Source: Alistipes sp.
Lineage (GTDB): Bacteria > Bacteroidota > Bacteroidia > Bacteroidales > Rikenellaceae
Length of the DNA stretch: 5,387 nt
NCBI GenBank assembly: GCA_017561105.1
Contig: JAFZDR010000223.1
Coordinates: forward strand, 1-5,387
Direction of reading: 5' to 3'
Shown: positions 1 through 5,387 of the stretch, piece after piece
Layout of the letters: each line of letters begins with the position of its first letter
Numbering within the stretch: the first letter of the stretch is position 1
The notes under the pieces: model-generated
What the model was told of the DNA's origin: nothing
What the model saw: only the letters and a program-made list of their open reading frames with translations
The model's database searches: none
Program-made: the position numbers and the translations under genes

Positions 1-1602
1 ATTGTATCGGCGCCATCCGTGAGTGAGCATCACCAAATCGAGCTGTTCGCAGCGCACTGCATCGTCAGCCTCGAAGTAGTATTTCGGATTCTCGATATGG
101 CCCTTCAACTCGGAGTTAAGCAACATATACGACAAGATATTGTCGGCATTCTTATCCTCTTTCAACAGATCGGCATCGGTTACCGACACTACGAAATCGC
201 CCTTAACCGGATTACCTGCGCTATTCTTAATAGCAAAGTCGAGATGTACATTCTCTCTTGGTGCGAACTTCTTAACACTCGATGTAATGGTTGCTGCTGC
301 CACCTTGCCACGCACGAAGAAGAGTCGCTGAGCCATCACCTTCTTGGTAACCTTATTTACCACCGAGATTTGAGCCACACCGCTGCGGAGTTTATCGAGC
401 GGAAGGCGTATGCTGCGAGAAAGATCCTCCACTACATAGTTTACAATACCGCGCGACTGGACTATAGCAGCCAACTGTCCGCGCGGATAGTCGGACGATG
501 TCAGAACGCAGAAGAGAATGCTGTTTGTAGCGTGCTCAGGCTTCAACTTTATCACACATCCCGACGGCTGTGCTGTAGGGAGTGTAAACGAGCGAGATAG
601 ACCCTCCTTGGTTGAGAGGGTTGCGATATAAGACTCGCCATGCTGCGCTGTAAAGAGGAACTTACCCATACCGTTATGCTCGGTACGGATATCGCACACC
701 TTCGTACCCGACTTTGTAAAGATTGAACCCTCGACCTCTACCGAATGGCCGTCAACGCCTACAGCCTTGAATGCAACAACCTGCTCGACACCTGCTATCA
801 GATTTCCACCCTCAGGCAAAAAGTTGGCCGAGAAGTCATCCTCGAACGACGGAAGCTGGAGCTTTCTATCCAACTTACGGCCATTGGCGTTTATGTACAT
901 ACATACACAGTCCGACACATTCTTGCTCGGACGGAACGAGAAACGGAAGATTCCGTCATCGTTGGTCTTGGTCATATGACGAGTATTTCGGCCATCTATG
1001 CTGAGCGAATACTCCACGACATTATCACGAATAGGGGCATAAAGACTGTTTGTCACCTCGACCACAGCCAAAACCTTACCCGAGCCGTCAAACTCATATT
1101 TTACGCTGGTATGGATTGCATCGTCGATATAGTTACCGATCTCGATCTGTCGCGAATAGAGCAACGAGTGGTCGAAGTTGGTCTGCCACTTCGAATATGC
1201 ACGCAAGGTGTATCGGCCTGCCGTCATCTTCGGAGAGATAGGTATTGCATTGGAGAAGCGGCCGTATCCGCCTATTACCCTCAAACGCGAAACGACATTA
1301 CCCATCGCATCCACCAACTCCACATATATAAACTTGGTATCGGTAGTTCGATTGAAATAGACCGAATTCACAAGGAAGGCGCTGAAATAGATGGTATCGC
1401 CGGCACTATAGAAAGGTTTGTCGGTAACGACATACATCTTCTCCTGCACTCCACCTACGGTGTAGTAGTTGATAAAGCTGCTCGTTACAAAGTCCGAGAA
1501 GCCCGATGATAAACCACCACCTGCGTTCAACAGCTGAGCAGATACTCTCGACGGCAACATCAATGCTGCAAGAACCATTACAACCACACAAAATCTCTTC
1601 AT
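1..1602 (-). CDS. Secreted MG2-domain protein of the Bacteroidota plug/carboxypeptidase-regulatory-like family, 3' end cut by the window
   Basis: An open frame of 534 codons without a stop starts at ATG 1602-1600 and leaves the window at base 1. Residues 1-22 form a signal peptide: basic MKR start, hydrophobic stretch, and VSA before Q23, a type I signal peptidase site with no lipobox cysteine. Residues 60-73 (TDKPFYSAGDTIYF) and 126-136 (MTAGRYTLRAY) look like the MG2/macroglobulin-like strand motifs. Residues 261-268 (FLPEGGNL), 307-313 (TEHNGMG) and 525-532 (MLTHGWRR) match hallmark segments that I recall from Bacteroidota proteins with an N-terminal MG2 domain and often a later TonB-receptor plug-like domain. 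Relatives are about 800-950 residues long, so roughly a third or more should lie beyond the left edge. It starts 16 nt after the recX stop, without a clear ribosome binding site, so it is probably the last visible gene of the operon. Location (periplasm or outer membrane) is inferred; the biochemical role is unknown. Confidence 0.85.
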   Translation of the reverse strand, partial: MKRFCVVVMVLAALMLPSRVSAQLLNAGGGLSSGFSDFVTSSFINYYTVGGVQEKMYVVTDKPFYSAGDTIYFSAFLVNSVYFNRTTDTKFIYVELVDAMGNVVSRLRVIGGYGRFSNAIPISPKMTAGRYTLRAYSKWQTNFDHSLLYSRQIEIGNYIDDAIHTSVKYEFDGSGKVLAVVEVTNSLYAPIRDNVVEYSLSIDGRNTRHMTKTNDDGIFRFSFRPSKNVSDCVCMYINANGRKLDRKLQLPSFEDDFSANFLPEGGNLIAGVEQVVAFKAVGVDGHSVEVEGSIFTKSGTKVCDIRTEHNGMGKFLFTAQHGESYIATLSTKEGLSRSFTLPTAQPSGCVIKLKPEHATNSILFCVLTSSDYPRGQLAAIVQSRGIVNYVVEDLSRSIRLPLDKLRSGVAQISVVNKVTKKVMAQRLFFVRGKVAAATITSSVKKFAPRENVHLDFAIKNSAGNPVKGDFVVSVTDADLLKEDKNADNILSYMLLNSELKGHIENPKYYFEADDAVRCEQLDLVMLTHGWRRYN

Positions 1603-1618
1603 ATCTCAAAAGTTTTAT

Positions 1619-2113
1619 CTATTCTTCAACAATCTTCGAAGCACACTCCACAGCCTGCTCCATATCGTAACCTCGCGATGCGGCAAAGCGAATAAGCTTT
1701 GTCTTGGCTTCGTATGGCGAGGAGTATTTCAATGTGCGCAACTTGCGCTGCATCATCTCCTCCAATCGCTCAGTCATATCTGTCGCCTCGAGCATCGGAG
1801 CCACCACCTCTTCAATAATATCGCGCGAAACACCCTTTGCGCGTAGCGACATCTTTATTTTATATGCGCCCCAACCGCTCAGATTGAGTTTATCGCGTAC
1901 GAAAGCCTCGGCATAACGGGCATCATCGATAAATCGCTCAGCCTGCAGGCGTGAAAGCACCTTGCGAGCCTCATCGTCGGCCACGCCCCAGCGCTTCATC
2001 AGTCGCAGGGCATCACCCGAAGAGCGTTCCGACCTCGCACACATACGCATCAGCGACTGCAACGCCTGCTGCGGAGTCTTATCCCTTTTTGTGCGCACTA
2101 TCTTCTGCTCCAT
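1619..2113 (-). CDS. recX: Regulatory protein RecX
   Basis: This 164-residue cytoplasmic protein matches the RecX family, small all-helical proteins that bind RecA filaments and modulate recombination and SOS activity. The best signature is residues 61-75 (FIDDARYAEAFVRDK), followed by LSGWGAYKIKMSLRAKGV at about 78-95, the typical second helical repeat. Residues 124-161 form the third repeat, including KLIRFAASRGYD. The N-terminal repeat spans about 15-60. Length is normal for the family (about 150-170). The ATG at 2113-2111 lies inside the end of prmC, giving a 16-bp overlap in a different frame. No Shine-Dalgarno sequence precedes it, so translational coupling to prmC is likely. From memory, prmC next to recX is a recurrent arrangement in Bacteroidales. 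recA itself is not in the window. Confidence 0.93.
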   Translation of the reverse strand: MEQKIVRTKRDKTPQQALQSLMRMCARSERSSGDALRLMKRWGVADDEARKVLSRLQAERFIDDARYAEAFVRDKLNLSGWGAYKIKMSLRAKGVSRDIIEEVVAPMLEATDMTERLEEMMQRKLRTLKYSSPYEAKTKLIRFAASRGYDMEQAVECASKIVEE

Positions 2114-2928
2114 ACCATTCGCGGTTTCAGGTTGGCATCTTCAATCAACTCGCTGCGCGAAAAGCCCTTCTCGCGCAACATATCGCAGAGCTCAACGCCC
2201 GCCTTTTCATATATCTCAAACCACAGCGATCCTCCTTCGCACAACATCTTCTGCGCATTGTTCGCCGTAGCCACATAAAACCTCAAAATATCGTTATCCG
2301 GCACAAACAGCGCAGTGTGAGGCTCGAAATCGACCACATTTTTGCGCATATCCACAATATCGCTCTGCGGAATATATGGCGGATTTGACACTATTATATC
2401 AAACTCGCCGAGTGTGCTCAAATCCTTCAACGCATCGGCCTCTACAAACTCGACTTTTGCGCCAAGTCGTTCACCATTTTTTCGCGCTATAGCCAACGCC
2501 TCGGGCGAAATATCTACAGCAACAACCTTCGACTCCTTGACCAGCTTCGCAAGCGATATCGCTATCGCTCCGCTACCTGTTCCGATATCGAGTATTCGCG
2601 CACCGCATTTGGCCGTTTCGGCGATGCGATATACCAACTCCTCCGTTTCGGGACGAGGTATCAACACTCCCTCTGCCACCTCGAACACAAAATCGCAGAA
2701 CTCGGCTTTGCCCAAGACATACTGCACGGGGCGACCACTCTGCAACTCATCGAGGAGCTCGTTTAGTCCTGCAATCTCGCACTCGTCATCGTAGTGAGCC
2801 ACAAGCTGCGAAAAGTTATACTCTAATCTATCACAAACCACCATACGAGCCATACTCTCCGCCTCGCGCTCGCCATAGAGCGACACGACTGCCTCTCGGA
2901 TTGTATGTATTGTTTCGCGTATGGTCAT
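2098..2928 (-). CDS. prmC: Peptide chain release factor N5-glutamine methyltransferase PrmC (HemK)
   Basis: PrmC uses S-adenosylmethionine to methylate the glutamine of the GGQ motif in release factors RF1 and RF2, improving translation termination. The product is 276 residues, against 277 in E. coli. Residues 1-85 form the helical release-factor-recognition domain, ending in the conserved GRPVQYVLGKAEF (65-77). RPETEE is at 92-97. The SAM-binding glycine loop DIGTGSG is at 114-120, with an acidic motif VAVDIS at about 136-141. The catalytic NPPY, which holds the substrate glutamine, is at 182-185. The start chosen is ATG 2928-2926. An in-frame TTG at 2952 would add eight residues with no family support, and AAGGG at 2939-2943 sits 10 nt before the ATG. 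The gene begins 33 nt after aroC and overlaps recX by 16 bp. No key residue is missing. Confidence 0.96.
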   Translation of the reverse strand: MTIRETIHTIREAVVSLYGEREAESMARMVVCDRLEYNFSQLVAHYDDECEIAGLNELLDELQSGRPVQYVLGKAEFCDFVFEVAEGVLIPRPETEELVYRIAETAKCGARILDIGTGSGAIAISLAKLVKESKVVAVDISPEALAIARKNGERLGAKVEFVEADALKDLSTLGEFDIIVSNPPYIPQSDIVDMRKNVVDFEPHTALFVPDNDILRFYVATANNAQKMLCEGGSLWFEIYEKAGVELCDMLREKGFSRSELIEDANLKPRMVWSRR

Positions 2929-2961
2929 ATATTGGATACCCTTAAAGCCCAAATGTTAAAT

Positions 2962-3942
2962 CTACTGCATTGCCAACTCTGCAAGCGCTATCGCAACCAC
3001 CGACTCGACAACCACCGCTGCGCGCAAAACGATGCAGGCATCGTGGCGTCCCTTAATCACAAGCGGAGCAACCTCGCCCAGCGCCTTATTGTAGGTCATC
3101 TGCTCGCGAGCAATGCTTGGTGTAGGTTTTATCGCTGCACGCACCACCAAGTCGTTACCATTGGTGATACCTCCGTTTATACCGCCCTCGTTATTGGTTG
3201 CGGTGTGTCCCTCGCCATCGACAAAGCAGTCGTTACGCTCAGAGCCACGAAGTTTTACGCCATCGAAACCACTGCCGAACTCCACACCCTTAACCGCAGG
3301 CACAGAGAAGAGCAGGTGAGCAATAATGCTCTCTGCAGAGTCGAAGAATGGCTCTCCTAAGCCTACAGCGACGCCCTTGGCACGGCACTCAACAACGCCA
3401 CCCACCGAATCGCAGTCGGCAACTGCCGCAGCCACGATATCGGAGAAGTGCGACTTGTCGCGCGAGCCGCCAATCTCTATAATTTCGGTATTGTAATCTA
3501 CATTTCCGACCACCCTCTTTGCAACAACACCTGCCGCAACAAGCAATACGGTCATACGACCCGAGAATTGACCGCTACCGCGCAAATCAACCTCCGAGCC
3601 ATACTTGGCACGAGCCGTAAAGTCTATATGCGAAGGGCGATTGTGATTTTCGAACTGCGAATAGTCCGAAGAGCGGGTATCGCCATTCTGGAAGACAATC
3701 TCTATCGGCTCACCCGTAGTTATACCATTGACAACGCCCGCACGGAGAGTTGGAATATCCTTTTCGTGGCGAGCGGTTGTACCCTTTGCCGAGGCTCTGC
3801 GGCGCGACAAATCGGCCTCGAAATCGGCCTCCGACAAGGCAATACCCTGCGGTACGCCCTCGATGCGCACGCCAATCTCAGGGGTGTGAGATGCGCCCCA
3901 GATTGACAACTTAAACTTCGAGCCGAACGAATTATGCCACAT
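2962..3942 (-). CDS. aroC: Chorismate synthase, short divergent form
   Basis: Chorismate synthase converts 5-enolpyruvylshikimate-3-phosphate to chorismate with reduced FMN, the last step of the shikimate pathway. Both catalytic histidines are present: His19 in GASH (usually GESHG; here followed by Thr) and His105 in RPSHIDFT, equivalent to Neurospora His17 and His106. Also conserved are the RRR at 47-49, GEPFFD at 196-201, PAVKGVEFGSGF at 215-226, NNEGGINGGITNGND at 250-264, KPTPSI at 272-277 and GRHD at 298-301. Unusual points: the normally near-invariant RSSARET reads QFSGRMT (125-131), keeping only Ser127, Arg129 and Thr131; RHDPC reads RHDAC; and the protein is 326 residues rather than about 350-360, with most of the loss between residues 146 and 178. 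The start is ATG 3942-3940, 3 nt after the aroA stop, behind a strong AAAGGAG. The frame is intact and the ligand residues I can check are mostly kept, so it is probably active. Confidence 0.93.
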   Translation of the reverse strand: MWHNSFGSKFKLSIWGASHTPEIGVRIEGVPQGIALSEADFEADLSRRRASAKGTTARHEKDIPTLRAGVVNGITTGEPIEIVFQNGDTRSSDYSQFENHNRPSHIDFTARAKYGSEVDLRGSGQFSGRMTVLLVAAGVVAKRVVGNVDYNTEIIEIGGSRDKSHFSDIVAAAVADCDSVGGVVECRAKGVAVGLGEPFFDSAESIIAHLLFSVPAVKGVEFGSGFDGVKLRGSERNDCFVDGEGHTATNNEGGINGGITNGNDLVVRAAIKPTPSIAREQMTYNKALGEVAPLVIKGRHDACIVLRAAVVVESVVAIALAELAMQ

Positions 3943-3945
3943 ATA

Positions 3946-5190
3946 CTACTCCTTTCTCAACGACTCCAACACCGCAAAGAAATCGGGATAACTCTTTGCA
4001 ACACACTCTGCATCGCGAATAAGCAGCTCACCGTCAGAGCGCAAAGCCGATACCGCCAACGACATCGCAATACGATGGTCATTGTGGCTCGCAACCTCTG
4101 CCGAATGGATCTCGCCACCCTTGATATACATTGCATCACCCTCCAAGCGCACATCAACACCGAGTTTCTTATACTCCTCGGCGATAGTCTCGGCACGATT
4201 AGACTCTTTGTGCTCCAAGCGATGTGTTCCATATATTACACTCTCACCCTCAGCCGCAGCAGCCAATACCGCCAATGCAGGGAAGAGATCGGGACACTGC
4301 GTAGCATCGAACTCAAAAGCGACCAAATCGCGATGCTCCACGGTGATTGAGTTTGGCTCACTCGTAACCAATGCTCCCGCACGCACCAAGGCGTCGCAAA
4401 TGGCAACATCGGCCTGCTTTGAGAGCATCGAGACATTTGTAAGTGTTATTTTGCCCGCTACGGCACCCGCCACAAGCAACATTGCAGCTGCGCTCCAGTC
4501 GCCCTCGATTACGAGGTCTGTCGGCTGATACTTCTGGCCACCCTCAACATAGAACTCCTGATAATCGTTGTGCTGGATATTCACGCCAAACTTCGATGCC
4601 AAATCTATCGTCATATCGAGATACGGCTTCGATACCGCATTCTCCACTGCGATAGTGGTATCCTCCTCCACCATTGGCAAAGCCATAAGCAGACCTGTAA
4701 GGAACTGCGACGACACCGAACCATCGACATCTATCTCGCCACCACGCATCGGACCACACACCTCAACCGGCAGACGACCACCACCATCGCGAACCGCGAC
4801 ACCGAGTTTGCGAAGCGGCTCAATCATCATATTCATCGGGCGATAAAGGAGTGTTCCCTTGCCCTCTACGGTAATAGGGGTATTACAAAGTGATGCTATA
4901 GGCGTAAACATTCTTGTTGCCAAGCCCGACTCTCCAACATTGAGAGTGGAGCTCTGCGGCGCAAGACCGCCATAGACCTTTACGGTGCGCTCATCAAGGC
5001 GCTCAACCTTCGCACCAAGCGTCTCAATAACGCTGATTGCCGACATTGTGTCATCACAAAAATCGAGATTGCGCAATACGGTTTCACCCTCGGCTAACAA
5101 TGCAGCAGCCAAGGCGCGTTGTGCGTAACTTTTAGAGCAGGGAGGCGTTGCCACACCTGCGATTTGCCCTCGGGGGACGGAAGTATCCAT
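3946..5190 (-). CDS. aroA: 3-phosphoshikimate 1-carboxyvinyltransferase (EPSP synthase)
   Basis: EPSP synthase transfers the enolpyruvyl group of phosphoenolpyruvate to shikimate-3-phosphate, giving the substrate of the adjacent AroC. The 414-residue cytoplasmic protein has the expected motifs in order: SKSYAQRAL at 19-27 (Lys20, Ser21, Arg25; preceded by PC where most relatives have PG), GESGLATRM at 86-94, RPM at 117-119, SSQFLTGLLM at 160-169, SKPYLDMT at 187-194, DWSAAAM at 231-237, CPDLFPAL with the probable catalytic Asp301, KESNR at 328-332 with Glu329, HNDHRIAM at 369-376 and KSYPDF at 399-404. The length is close to normal (E. coli 427). The start chosen is ATG 5190-5188; a TTG at 5196 would add only two residues. 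No Shine-Dalgarno sequence precedes it, only AT-rich repeat DNA. It is the first visible gene of the operon, so its promoter should lie in 5191-5387, but I could not identify one confidently. Confidence 0.96.
   Translation of the reverse strand: MDTSVPRGQIAGVATPPCSKSYAQRALAAALLAEGETVLRNLDFCDDTMSAISVIETLGAKVERLDERTVKVYGGLAPQSSTLNVGESGLATRMFTPIASLCNTPITVEGKGTLLYRPMNMMIEPLRKLGVAVRDGGGRLPVEVCGPMRGGEIDVDGSVSSQFLTGLLMALPMVEEDTTIAVENAVSKPYLDMTIDLASKFGVNIQHNDYQEFYVEGGQKYQPTDLVIEGDWSAAAMLLVAGAVAGKITLTNVSMLSKQADVAICDALVRAGALVTSEPNSITVEHRDLVAFEFDATQCPDLFPALAVLAAAAEGESVIYGTHRLEHKESNRAETIAEEYKKLGVDVRLEGDAMYIKGGEIHSAEVASHNDHRIAMSLAVSALRSDGELLIRDAECVAKSYPDFFAVLESLRKE
3949..3955 (-). promoter_or_regulatory. 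Strong ribosome binding site of aroC
   Basis: AAAGGAG on the minus strand lies 6 nt before the aroC ATG and sits inside the last codons of aroA. It fixes the aroC start. It is the only strong Shine-Dalgarno sequence correctly placed before a gene in this window. Confidence 0.8.
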
Positions 5191-5194
5191 ATAC

Positions 5195-5220
5195 AATTCA
5201 GAATTAAAAATTCAAAAATT
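5195..5220. repeat. AT-rich 8-bp duplication beside an interrupted palindrome, just upstream of aroA
   Basis: On the plus strand, TAAAAATT (5205-5212) and CAAAAATT (5213-5220) are tandem 8-bp units differing at one base. They abut AATTC-A-GAATT (5195-5205), a perfect 5+1+5 inverted repeat. The block ends 4 nt before the aroA ATG and so would form its leader or promoter-proximal DNA. It may be a remnant of a dispersed AT-rich repeat. Confidence 0.6.
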
Positions 5221-5229
5221 TCTTTTTGC

Positions 5230-5257
5230 CATTAGCTATTGGCCATTAGCCATTAGC
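5230..5257. repeat. Four-copy 7-bp tandem repeat (CATTAGC unit)
   Basis: On the plus strand the units are CATTAGC (5230-5236), TATTGGC (5237-5243), CATTAGC (5244-5250) and CATTAGC (5251-5257). Three are identical and the second differs at two positions. A partial GC from a further unit precedes the array. It lies about 40-67 bp upstream of the aroA start. On the minus strand the unit reads GCTAATG. Confidence 0.85.
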
Positions 5258-5283
5258 TTTTCAAAATCAATTTTTTGTTCTCC

Positions 5284-5304
5284 GCATTTCGTTATCCGAA
5301 GTGC
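5284..5304 (+). other. Hairpin-forming inverted repeat
   Basis: GCATTTCG (5284-5291) and CGAAGTGC (5297-5304) can pair as an 8-bp stem around a TTATC loop. As plus-strand RNA all eight pairs hold, one being G-U; as minus-strand RNA that pair becomes a C-A mismatch. No T-run follows on either strand, so it is not a standard terminator. Its role is unknown and chance is possible. Confidence 0.4.
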
Positions 5305-5313
5305 AGTACAAAA

Positions 5314-5329
5314 AGAACTGATCAGAACT
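5314..5329. repeat. AGAACT direct repeat around GATC
   Basis: AGAACT (5314-5319), GATC, AGAACT (5324-5329). The centre CTGATCAG (5318-5325) is also a perfect 8-bp palindrome. The layout could suit a dimeric DNA-binding regulator, but nothing else supports an operator, and a pair of 6-bp repeats can arise by chance. Confidence 0.4.
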
Positions 5330-5363
5330 ATTTCCCTCTCCTAAAAATTGGAGGTGATTGAGC

Positions 5364-5371
5364 TATTTTTG
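5364..5371 (+). promoter_or_regulatory. Possible plus-strand Bacteroidota -7 promoter element
   Basis: TATTTTTG followed by C fits the TAnnTTTG -7 consensus known for Bacteroides primary-sigma promoters. No good TTTG -33 element is seen at the usual distance upstream. If real, it would start a transcript near 5378 for a divergent gene beyond the right edge. Weak, because a short AT-rich motif is common in such DNA. Confidence 0.25.
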
Positions 5372-5387
5372 CACTAAACGAGGGAGC

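Noticed and set aside
19..600. Plus-strand open frame of 193 codons
   Set aside because: Antisense to the same MG2-protein gene, no recognisable motifs.
745..1509. Long plus-strand open frame of 254 codons
   Set aside because: It lies entirely opposite the MG2-protein gene, whose frame carries a signal peptide and family motifs. The plus-strand translation shows no recognisable domain, so it is an antisense shadow.
1406..1609. Minus-strand 67-codon frame starting at a TTG
   Set aside because: It overlaps the signal-peptide-bearing start of the MG2 protein in another frame and reads as low-sense sequence rich in Cys and Trp.
2929..2952. TTG start for prmC adding eight residues
   Set aside because: The ATG at 2928 gives a product of 276 residues, matching the family length, and has an AAGGG at a usable distance.
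3448..3906. Plus-strand open frame of 152 codons, with others at 2905-3360 and 1951-2388
   Set aside because: Antisense to aroC, prmC and recX, all of which have clear family motifs in the minus-strand frames.
5198..5205. TAATTCTG on the minus strand as a -7 element for aroA
   Set aside because: One mismatch to TAnnTTTG, no TTTG at -33 spacing, and it lies within the AT-rich repeat so close to the ATG that it leaves almost no leader.
5284..5304. Rho-independent terminator
   Set aside because: The stem is plausible but no T-run follows on either strand.
5331..5387. Minus-strand open stretch from the right edge to a TAG at 5331, possibly the tail of an upstream gene
   Set aside because: Only 19 codons are visible, with no recognisable family signal, and the plus-strand -7-like element overlaps it. 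It cannot be told from chance.

Overview
The window reads as a bacterial chromosome fragment from the Bacteroidota, most likely the order Bacteroidales. The evidence is: (i) the leftmost gene encodes a large secreted protein with an MG2 domain, of a type I know essentially only from this phylum (hallmark segments FLPEGGNL and MLTHGWRR); (ii) most starts lack a Shine-Dalgarno sequence, as is usual there; (iii) the noncoding DNA holds AT-rich and short tandem repeats and a TAnnTTTG-type -7 promoter match. The short, divergent chorismate synthase would fit an Alistipes/Rikenellaceae-like lineage, but that genus-level guess rests on memory and is weak.

All five genes are on the minus strand and are read from right to left. 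From 5190 down to 1 they are aroA (EPSP synthase), aroC (chorismate synthase), prmC (release-factor glutamine methyltransferase), recX (RecA modulator) and the 5' part (534 codons) of the MG2-domain secreted protein, which runs off the left edge. Junctions are tight: 3 nt between aroA and aroC, 33 nt between aroC and prmC, a 16-bp overlap between prmC and recX, and 16 nt between recX and the MG2 gene. No terminator-like hairpin with a T-run separates them, so a single operon is the simplest reading.

aroA and aroC encode the last two steps from shikimate-3-phosphate to chorismate, the precursor of aromatic amino acids and folate. prmC (translation termination) and recX (recombination control) are housekeeping genes with no direct metabolic link to them. 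The MG2 protein is exported and probably acts in the periplasm or at the outer membrane.

The only noncoding stretch of any size is 5191-5387, upstream of aroA. It holds an AT-rich 8-bp repeat and an 11-bp interrupted palindrome next to the aroA start, a four-copy 7-bp tandem repeat, a hairpin, an AGAACT direct repeat, a perfect 9-nt match to the Shine-Dalgarno consensus with no usable start codon after it, and a plus-strand -7-like element that may serve a divergent gene beyond the right edge. I see no RNA gene, CRISPR array, insertion sequence or phage gene. The window is mostly ordinary housekeeping DNA. The points worth a second look are the divergent short AroC, the altered phosphoenolpyruvate/glyphosate loop of AroA, and the repeat cluster upstream of aroA.
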